Assembly: GCA_964017185.1 (NCBI GenBank) | Contig: OZ024870.1 | Location: 26,807,621-26,871,620, forward strand | Length of the DNA stretch: 64,000 bases | Direction: 5' to 3' | From: Rugalucina vietnamica | Lineage: Eukaryota > Mollusca > Bivalvia > Lucinida > Lucinidae | Shown: positions 25,888 through 40,800 of the stretch, one piece after another | How the letters are laid out: each line of letters opens with the position of its first letter | Numbering within the stretch: position 1 is the stretch's first letter | Notes under the pieces: generated by a model | Told to the model about the DNA's origin: nothing | Seen by the model: the letters and a program-made list of their open reading frames with translations, nothing else | Databases searched by the model: none | Program-made: the position numbers and the translations under genes

Positions 25888-28800
25888 AAACATAATTTGC
25901 CCTAGATGTTTACTATATTCTGAGTTAGGAAACTTTTACTTCATAAATTTTCCGAATAAGTTATTATGAAAGTATTAAAGACCGTTGAGAGCAATCTGAA
26001 AAACTAAAATAAAATGTTATTCTTAGATAAAAATTGCTTTGATATGAGCCGCTTCATGAGAAAACCAACATTAAGCATATGCGAGAACAAAGGTGCAGAT
26101 CAGTCGTGCAGTAACTGTGACGCTGATCAGCGCCTTTGTTTTCGTTACAAGGGTAGTACAATTCCTCTACTTTCTAAATCCAAAATTTCCAGCCTCTAGC
26201 CATCTTCTGTGCTAGTACAGTTCGGTTTGTGTCAAACCTGTTTCGAAACCACAGTGGAACATTGTTGGTTTTTCTCATGAAGTGGTTCAAATATGTACTA
26301 TGCAGTGTAAGTAAAATGTAATTCTTGCATATATTTGTTAGTAATTTATCTGTAGGACCTTTTTCTTTGAAGGTGTCTCTATTTGATTTTGGTAAAGATT
26401 CAGCATAGTTGTACCGCCCTATACCCACAGTACGCATGTGCGTAATGTAAAAAGTTAAAAGAAGCTAAAATTATGGCATTTTTGTCATTTTTAGATACAA
26501 GTTAAGCTTTTCTTTGCCCTTGGTGTGTATAGCTTGAAATTCTCTTGTTACGCCCTTGTTCAGTGTTTTTCATTAGGCCCCAACCATAGCTATTTATTCC
26601 TTAATATTTCGATGATTGCTTGCTTGATTAAGTTTTTTACATTACAAAAACTTGCCCATGCAATATACAGAGAATTATTTTCATCAAATTGGAAAATTTT
26701 CAATATTTTGGCTCAAAACACTGATTGTGGGTACATGTTAGAACCGCCTCGCCAATGCGGTTCTAACGAGTACCCACAATCTATGTTTTGGAACAAAAAT
26801 AATAAAAATAGGTATACCCCTGCATACCCCAGTATTTTTATATAAAAGTGCTGTTTAAGGGGGTATTCATTGCACATACATGTTTTCCTGATGAGTCTAA
26901 GGTCAACAAACACAGTCATGTTGGTACGGTCAGTTATCCTAGCCAAACTATTCCTGGAAAAGCTTAACAGAGGCTTAAAATCTACCAGTGCTTATGATAA
27001 AATCTTGTTATTGTGAGCGATATGAGGATCCATTGCAGTCTGCTTTGTTACAATTTGACACTACTGAACATGCTATCACAGCCAGATTGAAAAGATTGAA
27101 GTCAGTCAGTAGGTATTTGAGCTGCCACGCGAGAAAACTGGGTTTCGGGGTTACCAAGCACGTCCGACACAAATAGGCCTGTACGGTCTCAGAAGAATGC
27201 TATAAGATGGAAATTCTGGATTTAAGAAGAAGAGAGATTGCACTATCTGTGAAGTGAAAACAAAGGCGCTGATTAGCTGTGCAGTTACTGTATGTTTTTG
27301 CTTTTGTTTTCGCATAAGCAAACATCCAGTTTTCTCATCATTTGAAAAGATTGATTTCAGTCAGTCAATATTTTACAGGTGTACCAAGTTTCCATTAAGT
27401 TTTACCTTGTATAAACAAAGGTCATGTTCAGCATCTGTGAGTGTGGTCCCATTCTTGTTCAACAACTTGACAAACGCCATAGCAAATGGCTTCTCATTCT
27501 TATCTTTACCTGAAAATTTAATTTGAGCCGGTGTATGAGAAAACCAACGATTTGGGTTCCAACCAGGTCCAACACAAAGTGGGCTGTACAGTCACAGAAG
27601 TTAGTTAGAGACTGGAAATTTTGGATTTGGAAAGTAGAGGAATTGTACTATCCGTGTAGCGAAAACAAAGGCACTGATCAGCTTCGCAGTTACTGCGAAT
27701 CTGATCTGGGCCTTTGTTTTTGCCTATGCAGATTGTTGGTTTTCCCATGCGGCGGCTCAATTTTATTTGGAAAAATTCTAAGCACTGTGGGTGAAAACCA
27801 TTTGGCAGCAAACTTTTAAAAGAATTGAACTAACATGGGTGCACACTGAAATTTTGCAACTGGTGGCATAAAGGTATGATAAAACTCTACAAAATGCATA
27901 ATTTGATCTGTCAACTTACTTGTGATTAAGAGGTAAAGCTGTTTCTATGGCTTTAAATGAGCCATCTTCTGAGAAAACCAACAATGTGGTTGCCGAACAG
28001 GTCCGACACAAATCAGGCTGAACAGTTATAGAAGCAGGCTAGAAGCTTGAAATTCGGGATTTAAGAAGAAGAAGTGTACCATCCGTGTAGCGAAAACAAA
28101 GGCGATGATCAGCTTCGCGGTTACCGCGAAGCTGATCTGCGTCTTTGTTTTTGCATATGCAGATTGTTGGTTTTCTCGTGAGGCGGCTCAAATACAAAAT
28201 TTACAACAAAGTTTTATCAGAATTGCTTGTGACCTAGCTGCAGTTTGTATTATTGTGAAAACATGCAGCACATTCAAACATATTTTTATGACTTGTTGTC
28301 AAATAATCCAATTCTAGCCCATTTACACAAGCTACTGTATTCATTGTATTCGTTCTAATTTGCGCACAGTGTGCTTAACTTTTCAAAATAACTAAAAGTT
28401 AAGGTAACAAAATATCATTCCAATTGGCGCACTCAACAAGCAAAAATAACACATTAAAATAACCATGTCAAAAATATCATATATGATGTCATTTAAGTGT
28501 TCCAATCGTTGCAAAATTGTGTTGTATCATTTAAGGTTAAGTTTTAGTGTGGCTAATATGGTATAAATGTGCAAAATTGGTATAAATTACCAATATACTA
28601 GTTGAGGACTGGTCGGAAACAACCAGGGTGTGCGCTTATTGGAGCATGTGCGCTAATTAGAACGAATACCGTAATAACAATAAGGAGTAGTGGCTTACTT
28701 TCATTGCGAGACTTGTGTTTGAAGAGAAACTTGAAGTGAATGCCCTTGAACTCTGTTTCTGTAGACAGGGTCACCTGAAAGGTCAAACATTATGAAAACA

Positions 28801-31800
28801 TGCCCATGAAATATACAGTGATTTTTACAGCTGTCAAAATTGAAAATTTTCATTTGAAAATTTTGATATTGTAAGGGGGCATGCATTACATGGACATGTA
28901 ATCCTGGGCCCAGTTGTTCAAAATTTCAAACATGAATATTACAACTACATTATTTTTTCTTGATAAAATGTGAGAATCCTTTGCAATGCAAAGGATTCTC
29001 ACATTTTATCAAGAAAAATAACAGTGTATTTGCTTATGTAGTCAGCACTAACTTTACAATTTGAGACCTTAACAATGACTTTAAGCTAACAGTTTTGAAC
29101 AACTGGCCCTTGATTGCATTTACAGCTAACACTCACTTCTGTCAGCAAATCCAAGATCACCAGATTCTGAACCTATTAAATAATTTTGTTCTAAATAAAC
29201 TAAATTTGTGCTTTTATTTACAAAAATATTTCATTTAAAAGGGAATCTGACATTTTTTTCATGCATTAAAATTTGCCCAGTCTCAGGTGGTTTGAACCCA
29301 AGGCTGCTACACAGAGTGTTCAAAGTGTTTCCCTCTCTATCATATGAGCCACGTCGTGAGAAAACAGGTCTTCAGAGTTCTCGTCCTGGTCTGACACAAA
29401 CATGTCTGTGCAGCTACAGAAGCAGGCTAGAAGCTTGAAATTTTGCAAATAGGTAGAAAAGGAGTTGTACTATCCGAGTAGCGAAAACAAAGGCGCTGAT
29501 CAGCTTCCCAGTAACTGCGAAGCTGATCAGCGCCTTTGTTTTCGCATAGGCAAATTGTCGGTTTTCTCATATGTATACCTTGACAATCTCTTCCCACTTG
29601 GGTTTATCTTCATGATAGTAGATCATGGTCTTGTACTCGGAGGCTCCCTCACCCCCGCCACACCCTACATTGATCACATTCTGGAGGGAGAAAACACAAC
29701 AAGGTCCTAGACAACTGATCTTGAGCCAAACCCAAGTCCAAGATTTGCCCGGGCTTGGCATATACTTAATAGTATAGACAGGTCTTCACATTCAAAATGC
29801 AGACTATAAAGACAAATGAACAACCTGATTGCTGCCACATCCTATTTTAAAGCTGTTGTGTGCAGCAGCCGCAGTTTTATATAAATCATTTCATGTTGAG
29901 TATAGAAACCAACTATGATTATACAGCTAATAGCAACATTGGGTTTAAGTGTTGCTTATTTCCAAGACGTGTTTATTAATCATCTAGTGAGTGAAGTTTT
30001 CCATGTAGTTCACAAGATAATTGTACTTACAGGGATGACCTCCCCTCTCTTATTGCAAACCAGCATGGTCACCTCAACATTTTTGTCAGCCGTCTTAGAG
30101 CCCCGGTTAAACTCCCCCTCACACAGTGTTACATAGATGTCATTCCGTACATCACCTGCAATACAATACAAAAATTTTCTCGTCAGGAAAACATGTCCAT
30201 GAAAAATATACCTTCCTCAACCCAACAAACTGGCAAGAAGCAGGCAAGAAGCTTGAAATTTCAGATTGAAGAAAAGGGATAGTACCATCTGTGTAGCAAA
30301 AACAAAGGCGCTGATCAGCTGTGCAGTTACTGCACAGCTGATCTGTGCCTTTGTTTTCGCCTAAGCATTTTGTCGGTTTTCTTATGTGGTGGATAATATA
30401 ACAGACAGACTATAAAAATCATACAATACTCAAAACTGGCACTGCACAGTGAACAGAATAGTGCTCAAACAAGACATCACTGGCCTTAAAAACTTCTTTC
30501 CTAATGGACTTGAAACAAAAGTGGTTAATTTTGAGGCACAAGGCAATGTGAGAGAATCAGATACATTAATTAACCCATATTGGACGAATGGATTTTCCTA
30601 TCATTATCATTAGGGTGAGTCCACTTTCATTTTTAGGGGCGTCAGGAGTGATTTTTAAATTTTATTTAATTTTTCAATGAAAATTCTCTAAGCAAACAGA
30701 ATAGCCCCAGATGGGACGCCGCGTTCTGCAGTGTCACATCTGGGGCTATTCTGTTTGCCTATGTCCCATAAAAGGGACGCCAGGCTTAAATGAGTTAACA
30801 CACTGTACCTGGTCAAAAACCTGGGAAGAGTAGTTTGTCTGGTTATCTACTTCGAACAATAAATGTGGTAGACATAACGCTGAATATTTTTGAATAAATA
30901 AGGCTCTATGATAAAATATGCTCAAATTAACCTTATTTTCAAAAGGTCAAACTATTAGCCTAATAGACTGACATGCCCTACACTGAATAACTTCTACTTT
31001 TAATTGACATTGTTTCCCAACAAATTACTTCACTAAATTTTATTTAGATTTATTTTTTAAAATAAAAAAAATGCATTCAGTTCAAACAGGGTGCAATAGA
31101 TGGATGGATGGATGGATGGATGGATGGATGGATGGATGTAAATCACATAGATATGTTGATAAGCAAACAAAAATTTTGAACATTTTCTTAAAATTGAAGA
31201 GCCTTTTTTTCACTATATCTATTCTAAAATGAAAATTGATAAAGAGAAAGCAAATTATAATCCAACTTTGAAATCTATCTTACTATGTTCATGATATAAT
31301 GGGGTTTTCCACAACAATTGAGCCACCTCGTGGAAAAACCAACAATGTGGTTTCAGCACAGGTCTGACCACAGGCGCTTGAAGTCCTATATATAATTATA
31401 ATCATAGTGTAAGTCAATATAGAATATATATTGACCTTAGACACTACCGTAAATCTGATGCTTTTTGGGTCAGTAATATAACTTCAAGCGCCTGTGGTCT
31501 GACACAAACTGGCCTGTACAGCTACAGAAACAGGCTAGAAGCTTGAAATTTTGGAGTTCGATAGAGGAGGAATTGTACTATGCGAGTAGCGAAAACAAAG
31601 GCGCTGATCAGCTTCGCGGTTACCGCGAAGCTGATCTGCGCCTTTGTTTTCGCCTATGCAGATCGTTGGTTTTCACATGGGGCGGCTCAATTGATTGTAA
31701 AACATTTTTGAGAAATGTATCTCTGTCTAAATATACTTTACTGTCATGGAGAAGAAAGGTTTTAATTTGAGATGAGAAAAACACCCATTATATCATAATT

Positions 31801-34800
31801 AAAAGCTCAAATCATGAGAAACAACAATGAAAGCTCACATCAAAGTTTACCCTTGCTCTTTGCTGAGAATGTGTAATCAGCGGTAAAGAAAATTAGAAAT
31901 AAAAATTCATATACATGAACATGTACGTGACTGTATGATAGTAAATATTAAAAAGAGTTCAATACCAATTTCATAAGGAAATCATTTCCCTTTTGCTTCA
32001 CTCATGAGAAAATCATCTACTCTATGATGTTTAAATTATTTTTTTTTTATTCAGCTGTACATCCTTTTAAAGTTTATTTCAGCTCATGAGACAGGCCATT
32101 CATTAGGCGGGACCAAAACTGGACAACCCAGAGAAAAACCACATGGCACACCCGTAAGCAGAACTTTGCTTGTCTCACCTATGTCCCATGTGGAGCTCAA
32201 ACCTATACAAGACACAGCAGTGAGATAATCAAATTAAGTGTGGTAATGAAATCTGCACTCTTAACCACTTGGCCACTGGAGCTGCCATTAAAAATCTTGA
32301 AATATCTGCCATAATAAGGAAATCTACCACTGAAATCTATATGTATATATGAGTCGCCGTATGGGAAAACCAACAATGTGGTTTTTGAACAGGTAGCAAA
32401 AACAAAGGCGCTGATCAGCTTCGCAGCTACTGCGAAGCTGATCTGACCTTTGTTTTCGCCTTGCAGATTGTCGGTTTTCCCATGAAGCGACTCATATCTA
32501 GACCAATTCTGAAATTTATGAATACAGCTAATTAAGTGTTAGTCTCAAGACATAGCTAGTACAATATTGCACAACCATATGTAGTTGAAAAGTTCATGTT
32601 TGAGTGTACTTTTACTAATCAACTCAATTATCTACATAAAGAAATGAGCCGCCTCATGGGAAAACCAACAATCTGCATAGGCGAAAACAAAGACGCAGAT
32701 CAGCTTCGCGGTAACCGCGAAGCTGATCAGCGCCTTTGTTTTCGCTACTCGGATAGTACAATTCCTCTTCTACTTAAATCCAAAATTTCAAGCTTCTAGC
32801 TATTTTCTGTGCTTGTACAGGCCGGTTTGTGTCAGACCTGTTCGGAAACCACATTGTTGGTTTTCCAACGAAGCGGCTCAAATGTCAGTATGGAAGTATG
32901 ATAAACACATGATAGTCACACACTATTATAAAGTAGACGGTACCTGGCATTATGACTTCAGGGAAACCCATCTTTCTGACAACTGGTGTGCTTGGCTGAA
33001 CTAGATGAGGGAAATCTTCTCGGATCTGAAATTAAAAAGTGCCATAGTTTTCCTTGAATTTCAGAATGCTTTAAATCAATAAGCTGTTATACTATCTGAA
33101 GATTTTGTCAATAAAATAATGCAACAAATAGAAACACCTATTAACACAAATGGTAGTCAACAACAAATGTAACTGTCAGACATACAGAGAATTAACACAA
33201 GTGGTCATTTGCTAATCATAAAACTTTAAACCAGCGGACCATTTATACAAACTTTCGTTTTCCCTTCCTAAGGATGATCCGTAATAAGTTTATCTGTTAT
33301 TAGCCCAGTGATTTCAAAGAAGATGTTTGAACATTGTTCGCCCGCAAAAACGATGCGAGCACATGCCCATCATATAAGCTCACCTTTTATTGCCTTCAAA
33401 GAAGACATATGAGCCGCCTCGTGGGAAAACCAACAATGTGGTTTCCGAACAGGTCCGACACAAACCGGCCTGTACAGCTACAGAAGCAGGCTAGAAGCTT
33501 GAAATTTTGGAGTTAAGTAGAGGAGGAATTGTACTACCCCAGTAGCGAAAACAAAGGCCCTGATCAGCTTCGCGGTTACCGCGAAGCTGATCTGCGCCTT
33601 TGTATTCGCATATGCAGATTGTTGGTTTTCCCATGGGATGGCTCATATTTTAATGAAAACTTACCTTGTTGTTGCAGATGTCATGAACAACATCTCAAAA
33701 ATTCCCACAAGTGTTAAAACATTGTGATCATAACATGACATCATCCAATGGATAACAGAGATGCCATACGATAAACAGATATAGAAGTAAAAGGGTACCT
33801 GTTTCATGACGCCGAGGAGTAACTTGAGACCCATAGACCTTGACCTTTATGGTTGATATTTCTACCATCTACAGCCTTACGCACACTTTATTCGTAAAAA
33901 GCTTGAAATTTTGATTTAAGAAGAAGAGAAACTATACTATCCGTGTAGCGAAAACAAAGGCGCAGATCAGCTTCGCGGTTACCGCGAAGCTGATCTGCGT
34001 CTTTGTTTTCGCATATGCAGATTGAATGATATCTTGTTTTTTTTATCATGTTGGTAATCTATGTCTATGTCTACAGATATAGCAGTAGAAGAATACCTGT
34101 TTCATGTCGCCGAGGAGTAGCTTGAGAGAGACCCATAGACCTTGACCTTTATGGTTGATATTTCTACCATCTACAGCCTTACGCACACCATTCTCCATAA
34201 AATCTTTCTCTCCACACCTACAACACAGCAATTCTGATCAGAAATAACTTGTTGATTTGTTGTTTTACATACCACTCAACGGCTAAGGTAATAAGAAGAT
34301 AGGATCTTGGATTGCAATATTGTTTATATGCTACGTTACTTTGAAAACAAACTCTAGTCAATTTTTGTTTATAAACTGAGTAGTAAATAAGACGAAAATG
34401 TTATGGAATGTTTGGTGTCTAGATACCTTAGTGAAGTTATTTGAAATGTTGTCATCTAAAGTAAATTAATGTTGTCATCAATGTACATTGCAGAAAACTA
34501 CAGATTGTGAACTATAATATGTTGGTAATCTACGTCTGTTTGATATAATGGCATTGATTCTGTCATTCTCTGTCAGCTGAGGTCCTTCAACCTAACCACA
34601 CTTTAGAGAGCCTCCTGGAGGCAGATTATTAATATGTGGTATACATTCTTTGGCCATTAACAGACACATTCTATTCAAGAATCAGCAGAAAAGGGAGGAA
34701 TGCCATTGAAATACATGTCAAAATCTACAAGAATGTACTAAATGCAGGGTGGATCTTAGAGCTATTTCAAGAGGGTCAATCTTGGGAAAACTTCTACATG

Positions 34801-37800
34801 AACAAAACAAGGTACTGAGCTTGTAGTCTAATTACATGTATATAACTTACTGTAGAAATGGTATAAAGTGTTGGAAGTCATCTCCTGCATTTTCAGACCC
34901 ATTTAAGAACCCTGTGATATCCATTGCTGAAATGACAAGAAAATGTGTTAATGATAATATATAAATGCCTTCATATGAGGGGTATTCATCATGTTCTTGG
35001 CTTGTGGGGTTCCGTCTTTGTGCACAAGGTATACATATTGTAAAAATTAAACCCTTTACCTATACTGAAACAAATGGGAACTTGCGAAGTTGAGTTTGGA
35101 TTCTAACATCTCACTATCAGCTAACATACAGAGACAAAATGTCTTTTGGTCTCATCAGTGAGAATGAAACAGCTCATGATCAAACTCATTATCCCTGCTG
35201 AACAAGGCACAAGGTATTTTCCACCAAACTACTGAGGGTAATAATTTTGCATTTTAATTCAAGAAAGAAATGAGAACATTTTGTCAGATGTGAATTTTTT
35301 TACACTGCCATGTGACACTGCAATCCTTGTCCAAACTCTCCAACCGTGCTAACCCCTCCGTTGCTCTCTGATATTGTTTTCCGAGAGGATTTACGTTCGG
35401 AAGTGGAACACCGCGACTTGGACTTTGATCTTTGTCGCCACATGCAGCACTATCTGGTCCCCAGGATTTTTTTTTTTTTCATGCTCAACTCAGCTGAGCA
35501 TGAAATGTCAACTGCTCGTAAATACTGAAATAGCTCAATTTAATTGAAATTTTGGGTATATAGCCAGTAATTTTTCCTGCTCATAAATGTTAAAATGCCA
35601 ACCATTGTTGGCATTTTAACATTTATGAGCAGGATAAATCTTAGTCTCAAATGAACTGAGCATGAAAAGTTTTACAACCTCGGGTCCAGGTATCTATGAC
35701 TCCAACGTTCCTACCTGCTGCCCCAAAGGACCTTCTCAGACCTCGAGTCTGTTTCTTATCTTCAGCATCCTTGTGATCCATCACACCTGTGCAGCAACAA
35801 CAACAACATATGAGCCACATCAATGAAACCAGATTTTTGCCAAGGCAAAAACAAAGGCGCTGATCAGCTTTGCAGTAACTGCGAAGCTGATCAGCGCCTT
35901 TGTTTTCGCTACACTGATAGTACAATTCCTCCCTTACTTGTATCCAAAGTTCTAAAAATCTAGCTTTCTTGTATTGGTATATAGGCCGGTTTATGTCGAA
36001 CCAGCAACTGCGAAGCTGATAACGATATTGTTTTCGCTACACAAACAGTAGCCTCTAGCCATCTTCTGTGCTTTTGCAGCTTGGTTTGTGTTGGACCTGT
36101 TTGGAATCCAAATTGTTGGTTTTCTCATGACGCGGCTAAAATTGTTGAAGATGGAGCTGGCCTCTACTGTCCATCAGAAATGGCATCACATTACAAAAAC
36201 TTGCCCATGCAATATATAGAGGTCTTTTTCTGAAGCAAAAATTGAAAATTTTATTGGAAAAATGGATTGGTTTTAAAACTTTCGTTCAAAACATACATTG
36301 TGAGTAGACGTTAGAACCACCTCGCCGAGGCCGTTCTAACAAGTATGAACAAAGTATATTTGGATCAAAAATAAAAAAATTAGGTATACATGAAAGTGGG
36401 GTTTAAAGGGTATGCATTTCACGGACATGTATTTCTGCAGAACAGGAAAATAAGAGAATTAGCCAAACAATAATCACAGGACTAGAACAAATTCAATGGA
36501 TATAAAATTTCCAAACGTAGAGACTTTCTAAATCCTTTAGTTAAGCATCACTTTTAAATATAGGGATCAACCATGGTTTTCAGTGTTCAAACATTCGATG
36601 GATCACGAGGAAGGTGTTTGAACACAAGGCCGCAGGCCGCGTGTTCAAACACCTTCCGAGTGATCCAGCGTATGTTTGAACACTGAAACAAACCATGGTT
36701 GATCGCTATTCTTGCATTTTCACTCTAATCCACTCAAAATTTTATGAAAATAACATTAACAACGTAAAAACTCACCGAAAACCGCAGAGCTTCTTCAACG
36801 TCAGCCATTTTGTTTCTACAAAATACATGACGTCACGTCGCATTGACGTCGGCCAAAACCCATGTTCAAAAGGCACGTGAATTTCATGATTTGAACATGG
36901 GTTTTGCTGTTTGAACACGGCTTTCGACCAATCGAAAACGGCTTCAAACAGCTATGCGCATAGATATCTATGCAAGAATGATGTTTTATACCCCAAAACA
37001 CAAACATACATACCAACTCTAATGATCTGGAAGACCAGGAAAACTTTCTCACGTTTTCTATCTTTGGCATCTAAATCCTGAAACAAGATGTGTACACTAT
37101 GGTAAAGGGCTATATAAATAGTCTTTGTATGCTTTTCTACACATATTTGAGCTGTGACACAGAATACCCTGCTTTTAAGTTTTTAACAGATACATGTACG
37201 CATTAATATGCATTTATGTGTCAGACTGGCCTAAAACCTTGAAGACCGGTATTCTCACACAGTGACACAGTGACAGATCAAATCTGACGCTGAACATTAG
37301 CCATGAAACATAAAATACAATGTCTCTACTTCCAGAAATATTAATTATTTTGCCATCTTCAGTGGATGAAAAGCTCAGTTTGTGTGATGATGTAATGTAT
37401 ATCCTATTATAACCCACATCTAAATAGCAAAAACTGGGGTATGCAGGGGTATACCTATTTTTCTTAGATGTGCTCCCAAAACATAGATTGTGGGTACTCA
37501 CAATCTATATTTTGAGCAAAAATGAGAAAAATATCAAAATATTTCTAATGAAATATCTATGTCTTGAGCAAAAACAAGAAAAATATCAAACTATTTCTAT
37601 TGAAAATTTTCAAGGTTTACAACTTAAAAAATCTCTGTATATCGCATGGGCTTGGTTTTGTAATGGGCGTTGGATCTAACTAGAAACCATAGACACAGAT
37701 TTTCCTCCCTACAGTAGATACAATAAAAAAAGAGTATTTTGTATAATAACTAAAAAAGAAATTGTCTGAACACAAATTGGTAGTGGCCTAGATATCCTAT

Positions 37801-40800
37801 AATGTCAAGGCTGTCATGAATGCAGATTACCAGATCCAGGCAATAAAAGAAAGTCCCTATGATACTTTACTGTAAGTTAAGAAATGTTAGCATGAACATA
37901 ATTTTGCCAAATATTTATGAATTTGTTGATTCACAAATTCAAAATTCTTCCTAATTAAGAATTACTATAGGCTTTATTGACTGCTAAAGTTCTTGCTTGC
38001 AAAATCAATGGCTTGCTAATAAATACTAAACAGAAAATTCACTTAAAATAAGTCATGCAAAAAATTCTGAACTTACTGCACAACATGTGTCATAGGGACA
38101 ATAATCTAGCTACTTGAGACTTGTATGACAGGGGGACAACTCAACAACTACTTACTGTGAATACAACCCGTGTATTGTTGAGCAAGTCAGGGTCCTTAGC
38201 TAGTCTCTCCTTTTCCCAACGTACTATGAAGTTTTCACTGGAATACAATATACATACATGTTAGTAGTAACTAGAAAATGTGTTTATGAAACACTATGCC
38301 CCCAACTGGTAAGCCACTTTCAAGATGTAAAAATGTCCAAAAAATGACTAAGTTCAAATTGTAAAAAAGTGACAAAAATTAATCTGAGGAGTATATCCCA
38401 ACCACATGCATATCTTCAAAGCATGGTCACAATGTCTGCAAAGTTTCAAAAGTATCGGTATTAAATTGTAGGAGGAGTTGCGCACACAAGTTACCCTCTA
38501 TCCATCCACTAAAATGCCCGAAAAAATGATTAAGTTCAAATTGTGAAAAAAATGACAAAAATATAGCAAAAGTGAGCAAAGCTCACATAACCCCGGCAGT
38601 AGCCATCAGAGTTCATACCACTTTGAGACAAAAAGCAGATTACAGAAAAAGGTATACATCTAGTCATCAAATGAATACCCAGTTGTACTGTCCGCTTCTA
38701 CAAAGATCTTAATCTTGTTTTCAGTAATAGAGTTGGTCATTCTGAACATGCATATAAAATTTGAAGTCTCTAACTCTTATACAGACTGAGCTGATATGAT
38801 GGAAAAATTTCTCAGATAGAGAGAAAAATGGATAAATAAAGGGAATGATAAGCCAGAGATTGATGATTCTCAAATACACAATACAACTTGACATACCCAA
38901 GCTTTGTACCAAATTTTAAAATTCTAGGTTAAGTAGTTCCTGGGAAATCTTTGACACAAAAAGGTGCAGATTTGTATAGGAGTGACAGATGGGAAAAGAA
39001 ACAAAGTAAAAAAAGAAGACAAAAGTTAACCACAAAATCATAATCTTGTTTTCAGTAATAGAGTTGGTCATTCTGAACATGCATATAAAATTTGAAGTCT
39101 CTAAGTCTTTTACAGACTGAGCTGATATGATGGAAAAATTTCTCAGATAGAGAGAAAAATGGATAAATAAAGGGAATGATAAGCCAGAGATTGATGATTC
39201 TCAAATACACAATACAACTTGACATACCCAAGCTTTGTAGCAAATTTTAAAATTCTAGGTTAAGTAGTTCCTGAGAAATCTTTGACACAAAAAAAGTTTA
39301 CAGACAGACAAACAGACAAACAGGCGGAAAAAGCAAAAACTATATACCCCCTAATACTTCGTATGCCGGGGGTATAAAAAATCCAAGGATTATATCCAAA
39401 CCACATGCATATCTTCAGACCATGCCCATAATACATGTAAAGTTTTAAATGAATTGGCGTGAAACTGTAGGAAGAGTTGCGCACACAAGGTACCATTCAC
39501 TTTCATTGTCAAAATGCCCAAAAAATGGCTAAGTTCAAAATGCGAAAAAAGTGACAAAAATTAATCTGAGGATTATATCCAAACCACATGCATATCTTCA
39601 AAGCATGGTCACAATATCTGTAAAGTTTCAAGAGAATCGGAATAAAACTGTAGGAGGAGTTGCGCACACAAGGTATCCACTATCTATTCACTTTATCAAG
39701 AATTAAAAAAGGAAATAACTCCCATAGAATTGGCCCCTAGCCCCTTGAATTTACCTGAAAGAAAAAATACGGGTCCTCTTAATTTTCATATACAAACTAC
39801 ATACCAAATTTCAGGATCCTAGCTCTAAGGGTTCCTGACCGAGTGCTCACGCATCACAGACTGACTGACTGCATGCATGCACTCACTGCACTGCACGGAC
39901 AGACCCAAACCAATATGCCCCCTCAACTTCTTCGAAGTTGGGGGCATAAAAATGATGCAGACCAATCATAGCCACCAAACAACATGGAACTTTTAGCTCT
40001 GGCACATCCTAGCATATACGATAAATGTACTAATTTTTTAGAAACAAAATTGGGTAAAAAGAACAATATTTCCATGTCTGTGTTTTGACCTGAAAATCGG
40101 GTAGAAAATTTGATTTTAATAGCGTAACAGAATTTTGAATAATACATGTATTTGCACATGACTGTAAGGGAGATAATCCATGATCATGAATTTTCATTAC
40201 ATGCTTGTTAAACATTCTTTTTTTTTTCCATTCCAAAATGATTCCAGTAGAATACTAGGCAATTAAAAAAAACCCAAAAAAAATACCCCTCCTAGTCATT
40301 ATTTTTAATAGAAATCTAAATTCAATACTAGGGGGCTGTAACATCCCTTATTGTGAACGCGTTGCTTAGTATAAACGCTGACAATAAGCGGTGCAGTCGC
40401 AACGCTTAGTGTCAACATGTTTTCACTAACGGTTGCAACCGTTAGTGTCAACTGTTGACAATAAGCAGCGTGTGTGTCGACAATATGTACATCATCAATG
40501 CTTATTGTAAACACAGTCAGATGTTGTTTTTTTATCATCATTATTATTATTACTACTATTACTACTACTACTACTATTATTATTATTATTTTTTTTTATT
40601 ATTATTACTACTACTACTACTTGAACTTCTTTTTCTACTACTACTACTATTATTATTATTATTATTGTTAGTATTATTATTAACTTTTACGTTTCTTTAA
40701 AGCTGTTCACTCATAATAGAGAGGTTGCGAAAAATGTACGTGTACGAGTAGAGCAGCTTTTGTTCAAATATAATTCTTGCAATGTTTATTGTCAAGTTAA

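Noticed and set aside
32596..32799. Frames reading [20 protein letters not shown] and relatives at many places
   Set aside because: These are all MITE-A TIR plus palindrome read through. The repetition and palindromic origin make a protein unlikely.
40455..40700. Poly-Tyr/Leu frames
   Set aside because: Direct translation of the (ATT)n/(ACT)n microsatellite.
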